From Bolinopsis microptera (taxonomy: Eukaryota > Ctenophora > Tentaculata > Lobata > Bolinopsidae), in the NCBI RefSeq assembly GCF_026151205.1, contig NC_087072.1, positions 15,228,169 through 15,292,168 on the forward strand: DNA of 64,000 nucleotides. Direction: 5' to 3'. Shown here piece by piece: positions 1 to 10,823 of the stretch. The position numbers and the translations under genes are program-made. Position 1 is the first letter of the stretch; every line of letters starts with the position of its first letter. Under the pieces are notes generated by a model that did no database searches, was not told the origin of the DNA, and was given only the letters and a program-made list of their open reading frames with translations.

Positions 1-1
1 G

Positions 2-187
2 ACACGAGAGCAGAAGGACAGTATAATAAGTATTAAAATGAAAGTTTTCCAGCTTAATAATAAGCTCATAAAGGAAGTGACACACTCAAAACAGAGTAAA
101 GATGTCGCGTGGAAATACTTGGAGAGGATCCTTTTCGTTTTGTGCCTGATCATAGCTTTCCTTTTATTTTGGTATATGCGAAAATAA
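2..187 (+). CDS. C-terminal end of a tail-anchored membrane protein (partial)
   Basis: An open frame enters from the left edge and stops at 185-187. It encodes about 61 residues: a basic and polar helix-like stretch followed by one strongly hydrophobic segment (about 19 residues, containing ILFVLCLIIAFLLFWY) and a short basic end, MRK. A single hydrophobic segment at the very C-terminus is the layout of tail-anchored proteins such as SNAREs. No family signature survives in so short a piece, so I do not name it. The in-frame ATG at 38 could make a 49-residue protein, but the open frame continues upstream, so a last exon is more likely. Gene start and upstream exons lie outside the window. Confidence 0.45.
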   Translation, partial: TREQKDSIISIKMKVFQLNNKLIKEVTHSKQSKDVAWKYLERILFVLCLIIAFLLFWYMRK

Positions 188-641
188 CTCGAACACTCTT
201 AAACTTACAACTCACAACCGTTCAGTGTTGATTGTTGCATTCAGGCGACAGAAAAATGTTTAATTAAGCGATTTATTTATTTGCAAGTTACAATAATTTT
301 TGAAAGATTTGCTGTGAAAATCGTTTCAAGATTATGCCTTGATTTATAGATGAATAATTTATGTTTGAATTTCTATATTTAAACGTGGCCCGATATACCC
401 GTACCCCCATGATGCATATATTTTACTGTTTCTTAATTGAAGTTATTTTGTTTTGAGAAGCTTGCTTGTCATTGTATGAAAAATAAAAGAGGTTGTCAAA
501 AACGAAACAAGAAGTTTATAAATTACATCAATCACCATATGATAGTTATTTATAGCTCACTTTAATGTTATAAATAGATTTAAATAGATAAAAGACTCAT
601 TAATTTTATTTAAATTGCTAGGTCGGGTAGAACTTCTCTCC

Positions 642-1276
642 ATGGCCCGGGGAAACCAGCGGGATTTAGCAAGAGAAAAAGCTGCAAAGAAAAACAAGGG
701 TAAAAACAAAGGTAAAAACAGTCTGCATAGAATGCTTCCATTTTTCGGTTGTATCATATATCCAAATCAATCAAAATCAAATTTTAATTTGAAAATTTCA
801 TCAAAAGAACAAAGAATTCAGGAATTTTCCTTAAAACTTTCTTCTTCAGAAACTAAAGATCAAGATGGTAACAAAGGTCTAACTCACACTCAACGGCAAG
901 AGAGGGACGCTGAGGTTTACTTAATTAACAAACTTACTTGATTAACAAACTTACTTTATTAACAAACTTACTTAATTAACAAACTTACTTAATTAACAAA
1001 CTTACTTAATTAACAAACTTACTTAATTATCAATCTTTATGTGGATGAAGGAATGGCAAGTTTACTCTACGAAAATCAAACAAAGTAGGTTTTGTACAGA
1101 GAAATAGTTGGTAAACTTTATATTAGCGGTCGAGGGGCCAAAGCTAAGGGGACGGCACTATATTCATGATAATCCTGCTATTTAAAATAAATAAATACTT
1201 TCTCGTTCAGGTAATGAGAAAGAAACAAGAGGCAGCAGCGGCGAAGAAAGCGGAACAAGGCCAGAGTTCCAAATAG
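642..1276 (+). CDS. SERF-family small protein, three exons
   Basis: The N-terminus MARGNQRDLAREKAAKK matches the 4F5/SERF family opening (M-R-GNQR-LAR-K), a tiny, highly charged, mainly nuclear/cytosolic family that modulates protein aggregation. Exons by phase: 642-711 (or 642-699; both end in phase 1 before GTAAAA), 850-914 (acceptor cttcttcag) and 1211-1276 (acceptor tcgttcag, stop TAG). Exon 2 encodes the conserved QRQERDAE block and exon 3 the basic tail (MRKKQEAAAAKKAEQ). The product is about 66 residues; vertebrate SERF2 is about 59. Odd point: the second donor reads GAG|GTTTAC and runs straight into an 18-bp tandem array. The protein family is clear from sequence. Which of the two exon-1 donors is used cannot be told. 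Confidence 0.82.
919..1030 (+). repeat. 18-bp tandem array inside SERF intron 2
   Basis: About six near-identical copies of TTAATTAACAAACTTACT, starting a few bases after the exon-2 donor of the SERF-like gene. The copies differ only at one or two positions (TTGATTAAC, TTTATTAAC). On the opposite strand each unit contains GTAAGT. Confidence 0.85.
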
Positions 1277-1779
1277 GTACCAGCTGGTAAAAGATCTCCA
1301 GTTTTCGGTCGATCAAGTATCTTTAATACCTTACTGTTGATAATATATTTAATATGGATTGATCGTATTCATAAGATTTTCTTTTTACGAATATTATTAT
1401 GTTTGATTGAAAAACTGAGTTTATAAAGTAGTTTTACCAAATCTTCTGAATTGAAATAAATTAGTTTTTTTTAGACAATCATAAACTGTGGCTAATAAGA
1501 CATTTTTATTTGCGTTGATATATAATATAATTATCATTTTGAAAACTGATATTATGCTACATAGTTTTATTGATTCTCCTACTAATTTACAATTTCCATT
1601 TAAAAGTAAATCAAATTTCAGTTCAGTTTTATAATCGCTACGGAGTCTTTAAATACTAACTTTAAACTAGTGAATTTATCTTAAGGCTAAATAATTGAAA
1701 CTTCAAATTCTAATTGATATCTTAACATGTAACAATTAATCTCACCAGAATATGTTGAAGTAACAACCCCCGCTGTAAA
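1277..1779. other. AT-rich spacer between SERF-like and URB1-like genes
   Basis: About 500 bases, strongly AT-rich, holding the 3' region of the SERF-like gene and the 5' flank of the URB1-like gene. I see no coding frame or repeat. Both neighbouring genes run on the + strand. Confidence 0.5.
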
Positions 1780-4700
1780 ATGTCAGAAGTGAGCGCAGCA
1801 CTGCAAGGTATCAGGAAGGGAGATGGCACGGACACCCAACCTGTTCTCCACCTGGTGGAACTGCTAAAGTCACGTGACACCTCCCACCTCCCCCAGCTCC
1901 TCACCCTCTCCCCCAGCTGTAGTGAGGTGTTCTCTTGGTGGGACAGGGGTCCCGGTCAGCACACCCAGTCAGCAGCCTGTTTTACACTGTTCGCCCTTCT
2001 TAACAAGTCCGTCCTCAAGGAACACCTTCAGTTCCAGGCACAAGCTGTGGCACTGTGTAGGAAGCTAATAAAGGAGCGGTTACACAGTGTGTATAGTTGT
2101 CTCAGTAAGTATAGCTCTGTCCCGGCTAGGAAGAGATGTTTGGAGTTCCTTATCTTGCTTAATTGTTTCGGGGGCTCCGTCACTAAAACCCTCCTGGACG
2201 ATTTCAACTTTGGTAATGCCTCCCTGAAGCAAATGTTAGCAAACCATGGGCCAGCTCACGAAGACGCAGTTAGATTTATGCTCTCATTTCTCTGTATCCC
2301 TTCTCTTGACTTGAAGGTTAAGTTTATGCAAATGAAGAATGTTCTGAAGATCATGACCACACGGATTGGAAAAGATAGTGTGGAGCTAAAACTGGAGCTA
2401 CTCAATGTTTTGTTGGAACACGTTTTAAACGTCGCTAAGATACAGAAGAGGGTAATGTGCCAGTTTTTTGCTGTCCCTGTCCTTGTTAAGATCTCCTATT
2501 TCTGGGAGGACTCTGTTAAGGAGCTGCAGGAGCAGACAAGTGTGTTTTTCAGGGCTCTGTTTCATCGTAAGACTGGGATATTGTTCGATTCAACCGCAAA
2601 AGATGTACTGACAGACTGTACGAGAAATCCTGTGCTGTTGAACTTTGTAAAGCATGCTTCCTCAAACAGTCAATACTACAGTGAGTTCGTTGTGGACATG
2701 GTCAAGATTTGTCCCGAAGTTTCATCTTCAATGATAAGCAGTATCATCACCAAGAAATCTTCCGACTTGTCCTTTGCTTCAGTTCTCTGTTCTGTTTTAC
2801 GAGCTAGGGATGTAGAGGCCTTGCTATCCACTGTTACTCCGGACATTACTGATAAACAAATCATAGACTATTTAGTCCCAAAACCTGTTTCAGACTTGCT
2901 AGAAAAACAGTTAAAGACAACAGTTGATATCGGTGTGTATCCACTGTTACTGGCCCTGATAGGATCTGCTTCCAAGGCTGTTGCTATGCTTCAAGATCGA
3001 GAGCAACTCAAAGATATTGCTCTATACAACTTAGTAGATATCTCTGTTATCAACTCAGCTGGACTTCTCACTTCTGCATTTGCTGGACATTACTCCATCA
3101 TAGACATGTTCAGTCTTTATCAGTATAAGATAGAGAAGTTGATAGATTTATCTGAGAGTGGTGAGCTGTCTGAAGATGATGTGAACTTACTTGTCCTGAC
3201 TTACCCCGCTGCACTTAGAAGATTCGTCAAGTCTAACCACGCAGCTGTCGTTAAGAAAGTAACGGAGAAAACAGGGCAATCCAAGAAGCTATTCCACAAG
3301 ATAATGTTAGCTATAAATAGTGATGTTGAATACTCACAAGCTATCAACATTATAGAATCGATCATCTTTGATGATCATTCTGATATGATTGTCACAATTA
3401 AAGGAGAGAAACGTGACTTCATATTGGACGAAGAAATTCTTATTTTGGTCAATAAGGTATGCGACTTCTCTACCTCCTTTGGACTTGATTACCTTACCAC
3501 TATACTGGACGGAGTAAAATCCAAGGAATGTGATATGGAACTCCGGGTAAGGTGGAATGTGACTTAATTCCACGATTGATCGCCTACATTTGTAATCCTC
3601 TGTTTGATATCCCGGATGCGAATTTTTCTAAATGGATGGAGTTCGATTTACGAGAAAAGTTGCTGAGCCATGACTCTCCAGTATTCTTTCTAGGATCACA
3701 CTTTGTTTTAGGAGATCATTTGTGGGGTGAAATGCAAACTCATTACTACGACGAAATCAGAACAGATCCCATTTTGGTTGCCAACATGGTCAAAATGTTC
3801 CAACAGTTTTCATTCGTCCTCTTCAAAAATGGAACCAGTAACAGAGATGTATTCCACCATTTTCTGCAATTATTTGACGACAACTTGATGACGGAAATGC
3901 ACAACAATCCAAAAGTATACGCGAAAACTATCGCCTACCTTCAGAAGACTGTTGATCAGCTGATCGAACGGAATCACGAAGCATTTTACGAGGTTGATGT
4001 TTTGAAGTGTGTCATCATGAAAGAATGGCTGACAGAGAAGCGCGTAGAAGCAGTTATACAGAATGTTTTGATGAGTGAATGTTCCGATGACCGGAAAGAT
4101 GACGAGCTAATACCAATCATCAGAGACCATCTGGACAAGTTTGCTGAATTTTGCGGACCCCGAAGTTACCTTGCGACCAAATTATTCTATTTTGGTATGT
4201 ACCACTTCTTCGACCTCTTCCAGTCGTCACCAGAGAAGATAGACGAGTACCATATTGTTTGGTTTTTGCATTTCCTTGGTAAGAATGGTGCATTGTGTTC
4301 TGACATATTTTCACACATTCCTCAAGAAATCGCCGAAAAAATGTATTCAGAAATATGTTCGGATGCTTGTTTAGTTTACATAACGAAGAACTTTGATGAC
4401 GCCTCTAATGCCTATTCGTTAAACCTAACCAACTACTCAAGATTCCAATGTATCTTGTTGTTAGAAAATTACCTGCGTACTGAATACTCCAGAGAGTGTG
4501 ACTATGTTTTTGATGTATCACAGTATAAAGAACACAAACAAGATTACCAGGAATACTGCAAAGAATTTGCTCATGCTACAGACATTTCAGAGGAATGTCC
4601 ACGGACAGTGGACGATAAACGAGTATGTCTCCTCTCGGAAATAATCTGCAAAACTGAACCTAAGAATGAGTTAGAAGCCCTTTACCTGGTCTCTGAAGCT

Positions 4701-6158
4701 ATCAATCTGGAGTGTACCACATTCTTCACTTCAAGACACCTTGATAAAACAGCTGAACTCTCGAACTGCTTGAAAAGTAAGAAAATCCTGAAACAAATAT
4801 TCGAATTATTTATGAGTAAGTCTGATATTGGCAGCCTCAAAGCATTCTTGTCACAACACGTGTCAGTTTACGAAGAACACCTTCCAGCTTTTACCAGGAA
4901 ACAGATCGATAAGTCTGTGTGTTCAACTGCAGAGTTGTTGGATCAAACAATTGTTCCAGAAACCAGTCAAAACGGGCTCAAAATGAATATCGAAATCTTA
5001 ACACAGCTCATAATCACGTTCCAAGAAATAGTTCCCGGGGAACGTCTGTCTCCTATCTTCGATACCTTGATCGCTCATCCAGCAGTACAGAAGTGTTTGG
5101 TTTCCGAGCTAAGTAGTGAGAAAACATTGCTGACTAAACTATTTGTTTTGCTGTTGGAAACTGGAAAAGTACCCTCCGAGACCCTGAACAAAGCCCACTA
5201 TCTTATCTTCCAAACCTCTTATTCAGCAACCACCTCTGTTGCTGACAAAAACGTTTTAAAGATCCTGAAACATTTTGAAGAGCAGGGTGTGGTGTCCAAA
5301 TACCCATTCGCATATGGATCTGACGTGGCCGATCTGAAAAGCATCAAAAACATCGCCCACTACAACGAATACTGCATCAAGATCCTGGAAAACATCGACA
5401 GTGACATGATGAACAATCTGATAGATAACTTTCCCTTACACTCTGAGGAAAGCATGAAGATGGTGACGGACAGTGTGGAATCTCTGGTAACAGCTGACAC
5501 CGAGTACATTCTATCCCTGCTTCACCACGTGCTGAGAAATGGGGAGGTAGATGTGCGCATGATCCTGTCCCATCCTATCAGTAAGGTTATGTTACTTGCT
5601 CTAAGCAGCTACGATGAAGCTACCAGACGTGTCGCATTCGTCTGTCTGGAGAGGACATCCCTCCTTATAGAGGAGGAAAAGTTCAAGGAGAAAGCTATGT
5701 GTTTGTATTTGTTTAAGATGATTGAAAACTCTATAACCTCGGTTGAAGAGAGATTACCTCATTTGTCTGTATATTTTCTTGGTAGAATGCTTCACGCTTT
5801 ATTTACACCACACAAGCATATCTACCAGAATATTTGCCACTTTTTACTGCAGAGGCCCGTGTTTGATTTCCATGATGTTCCCATGTTTTACGGCATGTTT
5901 TGTAGCTCTAACCTTTACTTTAAACAGGATCAGAACTGGTTGTTAGAAATTCTTTGTGTTGCTGTGCGAGATGAGATTGATTATAAGATTCTTACCAGGA
6001 GACATGTTTTACCTCACTGCTTTTCACAGATTTCTTGCCATAATTTAGATAAGCATACCTTAAAATTGATACATAAGTTGCTGAGAAAGGTGTTTAGTAT
6101 TAAGAGTGTAAAGGTTCAAAATGATTTAGCTGATTTAGGAATCACTGCAATTGATTAG
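1780..6158 (+). CDS. URB1: URB1/Npa1-like nucleolar ribosome-biogenesis protein, with one frame break
   Basis: Two long abutting frames, 1780-3568 and 3534-6158, together encode about 1,450 residues of leucine-rich helical-repeat protein. URB1 (yeast Npa1) is a nucleolar scaffold for early 60S pre-ribosome assembly. The N-terminal part resembles the Npa1 domain, with alternating helices typical of the family (e.g. FLSFLCIPSLDLKV-like segments). The C-terminal 150 residues (RPVFDFHDVPMFYGMFCSS...) resemble the family's C-terminal NUC173/NopRA1 region. Human URB1 is longer (about 2,270 residues). The start is the first ATG, after multiple upstream stops. The frames cannot be joined by a canonical GT-AG intron. 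The break lies between two copies of GGAATGTGA (3525 and 3554) spaced 29 bp apart, and ignoring that 29-bp interval restores one frame. Otherwise apparently single-exon. Family call good; whether the break is real is open. Confidence 0.78.
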
Positions 6159-6660
6159 ATATTTTTCCATGACCGTGCACCCATAAATAACTTGTTTATT
6201 GAGTATTGACTATGGTAGTGTTTTTATCACTAATTTATTATTTTTATTTATCCTACACTGGGCAATATAATGGACTGTTTACTTGTCAACAATACTTAGA
6301 AGCCTGAATTTTCTGGCCAACTTGTAAGTTCGAACGGTGACTTTTTTGCATCTATACATATAGCTATATATAATTTATAAATATTCTTATTGATCTCATC
6401 AAAATTCAGGCTTCACAGTATCGAATATTGATTCTCAGTAATTCAATTGAATCGACATAGTAGTAAAGATCGCATAAAATATTTCACGAAAACCTATGTT
6501 TCGAAAAACCAACACTTTAGGCATCCTACCATAAACACGTGTTCGCCGAATGCGCGGGTTTTGTCACAGAATACTAATACGGAATACGCGGTGACGACAT
6601 GATGTTAAAACTTATTGCGCACGACATATTCTTAAGCAGCAGTGCTAAGCTAGATCAGAT
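6159..6660. other. URB1-like 3' flank
   Basis: AT-rich, with several ataaat/aataaa-like strings soon after the stop that could serve as poly(A) signals. No gene is visible before the repeat field begins near 6.67 kb. Confidence 0.45.
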
Positions 6661-6684
6661 CGGATAATATATATACGGTCGACC

Positions 6685-7905
6685 CCTTGGTCCAAATTAG
6701 GCCCAATTGAGCCAAATACCCTAAACATGCACAAAATCCAGATTTTAGGTGCTCTACTTGTAGCTAGTGGTCCCCTGAACTCGTATATGAATTTTCATCA
6801 AGATTGGACAAAAAATGACTGAGTTATGAGCCAAAAACCATATGACCATATTTGGGCATACGCACCAAATTTGATCGAATTTGGCCCATAAATTGGTCAA
6901 ATATCAATATTTTTGAATGAAAAAATGAACAAAATTGCCCATATCTCAGTTCGCAATATTTGCAAAACTGATTTCGCTCCACGCTCAAAACAATAGAACT
7001 CAATAGGGTTTCAATATTTTAACATGAAATTTTCAGAATCAACGTAGAATCGCATTTCGACCTTAAGTTTTGTATTGGAATTTTGAGTTAGGCCTTTAAA
7101 AAAATTTGGCGGCCAAATTCCAAAATTTGCAATGCGAAATTCAGAATTTGGCCGCCAAATTTTTTTAAAGGCCTAACTCAAAATTCCAATACAAAACTTA
7201 AGGTCGAAATGCGGTTCACCCTGATTTTTTTGTGAAACTTGGTTTCGAGATAGTAGCTGACCAACTAACTAGGAACAGTGACCGAACTTTTGAGGGGGTC
7301 CCGGACCCCAACCGCCAAACGGTGCCCGCGGGGCAGCCACGCCCATATTTGGTCCAAATTAGGCCCAATTGAGCCAAATACCATAAACATGCACAAAATC
7401 CAGATTTTAGGTGCTCTACTTGTAGCTAGTGCTCCCCTGAACTCGTATATGAATTTTCATCAAGATTGGACAAAAAATGACTGAGTTATGAGCCAAAAAC
7501 CATATGACCATACTTGGGCATACGCACCAAATTTGATCGAATTTGGCCCATAAATTGGTCAAATATCAATATTTTTGAATGAAAAAATGAACAAAATTGC
7601 CCATATCTCAGTTCGCAATATTTGCAAAACTGATTTCGCTCAAAACAATAGAACTCAATAGGGTTTCAATATTTTAACATGAAATTTTCAGAATCAACGT
7701 AGAATCGCATTTCGACCTTAAGTTTTGTATTGGAATTTTGAGTTAGGCCTTTAAAAAAATTTGGCGGCCAAATTCCAAATTTGCAATGCGAAATTCAGTT
7801 AATTTGGCCGCCAAATTTTTTTAAAGGCCTAACTCAAAATTCCAATACAAAACTTAAGGTCGAAATGCGATTCTACGTTTTTAGATTTAAATATTGAGCC
7901 CTTTG
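6685..7905 (+). repeat. Repeat C, two tandem copies with internal hairpins
   Basis: Two head-to-tail copies of a roughly 0.65-kb repeat, starting near 6685 and 7345 (marker: GGTCCAAATTAGGCCCAATT). Each ends in a near-perfect inverted repeat with about 68-bp arms (7051-7213 and 7706-7869) built around AATTTGGCGGCCAAATT-type sequence. Between the copies lies a GC-richer stretch, 7213-7344 (marker CCGCGGGGCAGCCACGCCC), which recurs before the copy at 56.4 kb and so belongs to the element. No protein-coding capacity. Other copies: 13690-14050 (reversed), 34220-34400 (diverged) and 56404-57070. Confidence 0.85.
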
Positions 7906-8058
7906 GCTAGAGAATACTTTCTTGAATATTTTCGATAGTTTTTAATATTGGTAATATTAATGAATTGTAATTGATTGATATTTAATATTTAGGCCCGTGG
8001 CCAGTTTTCACATTCTACGTTGATTCTGAAAATTTCATGTAAAAATATTGAAACCCTA

Positions 8059-8478
8059 TCACAATGCTGGCAAGCATTACCGTCGCCCTTATATTCACAA
8101 CACTATTTACCCCCTATACTAGTATATCCCCTTTATTGTTTTCCAGGCATTAAGAGTCATCGAAAGTAGTTCAGCAGGTATATTTAAGTTCAAAACATTC
8201 TAATTCAATGTTAAAGATGACAGGAATAAGAAATAGTTATGTGGAGGTTTTTAAGAAATTTGCGCAAAATACGCGCCAGCATGTTATACGAAATTAGGTA
8301 AAAAACCCAAAATCGCCATATTCAGGTGCCTTAAAAACGATGTTAAAATTGAGTTAGAGATCTGAAACTTTGCAGGGCGTCTAGACCTTGTCCAAATCGA
8401 CTGTAAAAAAATTTCATGTTTCAGGAGTATCGGGAAGTGGGTTTTCTGGAACCTCTGTTTTACAACAGATTGTCGTGA
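8059..8478 (+). repeat. Repeat B, copy 1
   Basis: A 420-bp non-coding unit beginning TCACAATGCTGGCAAGCA and ending ACAGATTGTCGTGA. The ends form a short imperfect inverted repeat (TCACAAT / ATTGTcgTGA), as in a MITE. Repeated almost exactly at 8487, at 10260 and, inverted, at 53780. Confidence 0.85.
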
Positions 8479-8486
8479 AGTATATA

Positions 8487-8907
8487 TCACAATGCTGGCA
8501 AGCATAACCGTTGCCCTTATATTCACAACACTATTTACCCCCTATACTATTATATCCCCTTTATTGTTTTCCAGGCATTAAGACTCATCGAAAGTAGTTC
8601 AGCAGGTATATTTAAGTTCAAAACATTCTAATTCAATGTTAAAGATGACAGGAATAAGAAATAGTTATGTGGAGGTTTTTAAGAAATTTGCGCAAAATAC
8701 GCGCCAGCATGTTATACGAAATTAGGTAAAAAACCCAAAATCGCCATATTCAGGTGCCTTAAAAACCATGTTAAAATTGAGTTAGAGATCTGAAACTTTG
8801 CAGGGCGTCTAGACCTTGTCCAAATCGACTGTAAAAAAATGTTCATGTTTCAGGAGTATCGGGAAGTGGGTTTTCTGGAACCCCTGTTTTACAACAGATT
8901 GTCGTGA
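8487..8907 (+). repeat. Repeat B, copy 2
   Basis: Tandem second copy, separated from copy 1 by 8 bp of TA repeat. It differs from copy 1 by only a handful of substitutions, so the duplication is young. An AT linker joins it directly to unit A. Confidence 0.85.
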
Positions 8908-8924
8908 AGGATATATATATATGT

Positions 8925-9930
8925 ATGTATAGACGCTTTGGCAGTCAATTGTAGCCTACGTTTAAGTGTCCGTAGATTCAAAAGTATAAAAGATACAGTC
9001 ATTTGGAACCACAGGTTTTAAAGATAATCGTTTATACTTTAGTTTACATTATATCGAAAAATAATTTATCGTCATCATCATCACTTGATGACGTCATCAA
9101 TTTAAGTGTTTTTAAAACTTGATTTTTGACAAAATAACAACTTTTCAAATCGATTTTAAACCATTAAGAAGTAATTTTATTCAAAATCTGAGGACATTTT
9201 CATCTAAGATAATTGTTCAAGCATTCTGAAAATCTACCGGAAAAGTTTCCTACCTTACTCCTTCATAAAGATATTTGCTATTGAAGTTAGTGCGTTTTTG
9301 AAGAATAATTTTATAAAAACACAAAAGTTGTGAATTAGTATTCTCTGATGTTGGACCATCCCTTGGGTTGTGGAGCTCAATTTTGCTTCTTAAAGGTCTA
9401 AATTGTGTTATAGGCTAGTTTTAAAGTTGAAAATCGAAAATTTGCACACGTGGGGACACGCCCAAATTGATTTAAAATAGCTTATATCACTGAAAATTGT
9501 TATTTTCACGATTTTTATCAACTTTGGAGTCCCGTTGTGATCCAAGTTCTTTTTGAAATCTTCTGAAACTTTGTATGCTTATCAAACTATATATTAAATA
9601 CCACTATACAAAAATTTACGATGATTCAATATTGTATGCGCACGCAACGTCCGCTCAAAGTTTGCACGTGCGAAAGGTGAGAATTTTGCTCATTTGTGAT
9701 TTCGAATATATTCTGCTTTCCCACGATATTTAAATGGCATTATATATGAATTAAATGCCAACTTGAATGAGTAAGAAGTGCCATATTCAGTCTGTTATCG
9801 ACAGATATACCTACCTAAACACAAGGAAATGTTTTCAAAGGTAAAATTTCGAAATCGTTGAAATTACCTCCTTATTAATGAAGTTTCGACTGTGTAAATT
9901 ATCCTGACATTATAATCAAAAAGAGATGAT
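8925..9930 (+). repeat. Repeat A, copy 1
   Basis: A 1-kb non-coding unit starting GTATAGACGCTTTGGCAGTC and ending at an FB element after ATAATCAAAAAGAGATGATA. It contains a perfect 14-bp palindrome TGATGACGTCATCA (a CRE-type bZIP site) near 9090. Other copies: 10824-11846, 12370-13360, and a reversed copy split by a LINE (44864-45639 plus 52887-53119). Confidence 0.85.
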
Positions 9931-10259
9931 ATTTGACCAAAACCCATAATCATGGGTAGAGTGAACCGCTGCCAGTGTCTCTCTTTTCCAAACAAAAGGA
10001 AATGATATTAATTTGAGGAACCGTCCGCAAATGCAAATTGATACCGAGAATGAAATCGGTCGCTCGCTTTTCCCATTCATTCACGGCTTACGAATTGTAA
10101 TAAAGCTTATTGAGTGGGAAAAGCGAGCGACCCATTTCATTCTCGGTATCAATTTGCATTTGCGGACGGTTCCTCAAATTAATATCATTTCCTTTTGTTT
10201 GGAAAAGAGAGACACTGGCAGCGGTTCACTCTACCCATGATTATGGGTTTTGGTCAAAT
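9931..10259 (+). mobile_element. FB foldback element, copy 1 (short loop)
   Basis: A giant hairpin: 5' ATTTGACCAAAACCCATAAT and its exact complement at the 3' end, with arms of about 145 bp that differ at a single visible base and a short loop with TTACGAATTGTAATAAAGC. ORFs here on both strands are just readings of the inverted repeat and code for nothing recognisable. A non-autonomous DNA element is likely. No transposase is present. Confidence 0.88.
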
Positions 10260-10797
10260 CACAGTGCTGGCAAGCACGACCGTTGCATTTATTGTGGGTA
10301 TACTATGTTCCCCATTTACTATTATACCCCCTTTACTATTATACCCCCTTTACTATTATACCCCCTTTGGTACACGTTACAAGCCTCTTTTGTGCACGCG
10401 AAGCGTGCACTCCGGCCGGGGGCGGCGGCCGAAGGCCGCCGCCTCCGGCAGGAGTTTTCCAGGCATTAAGACTCATCGGAAGTCGTTAAGCAGAATTATT
10501 TTTAGTTCAAAACATTCTAATTTGATGTCAAAGATGACAGGAATAAAAAATAGTTATGTTGAGATTTTTAAGAAATTTGCATAAAATACTCGCCAGCACT
10601 GTTATACGAAATTCGGTAAAAAACCCAAAATCGCCATATTCAGGTGCCTTAAAAACCATGTTAAAATTGAGTTAGAGATCTGAAATTTTTCAGGGCGTCT
10701 AGACGTTGATCAAATCGACTGCAAAAAAAGTTTCAGGTTTCAGGAGTATCGGGAAATGGGTTTTCTAGAACCCCTGTTTTACGACAGATTGTCGTGA
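10260..10797 (+). repeat. Repeat B, copy 3, with a GC-rich insertion
   Basis: Matches copies 1 and 2 except for an expansion: (CCCCCTTTACTATTATA) repeats and then an 85-bp GC-rich insertion at about 10370-10454, after which the B sequence resumes at TTTTCCAGGCATTAAGAC. Confidence 0.82.
10370..10454. repeat. GC-rich double-hairpin insertion
   Basis: About 85 bp and far more GC-rich than anything nearby. It has two stems: GTGCACGCGAAGCGTGCAC, and a larger one on GGCGGCGGCC/GGCCGCCGCC around a short AAG loop. It is absent from the other three copies of repeat B. It codes for nothing. Confidence 0.75.
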
Positions 10798-10823
10798 TAT
10801 ATATATATATACATATTCTATTC

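Noticed and set aside
919-1030. Regularly spaced repeats resembling a CRISPR array
   Set aside because: The 18-bp units are contiguous with no spacers and the DNA is animal nuclear; this is a simple tandem array.
3334-3573. Antisense ORFs within the URB1-like gene
   Set aside because: Shadows of the real coding frame; no splice or start signals of their own.
3547-3660. Intron joining the two URB1-like frames (donor GTAAGG at 3547, acceptor AAAAG at 3660)
   Set aside because: Phase fits but the supposed acceptor has no pyrimidine tract and splicing would remove a well-formed coding segment; the direct-repeat explanation is simpler.
10013-10584. Several overlapping ORFs of 75-129 codons
   Set aside because: They lie in the FB hairpin and repeat B, read similarly on both strands because of the palindrome, and match no protein.
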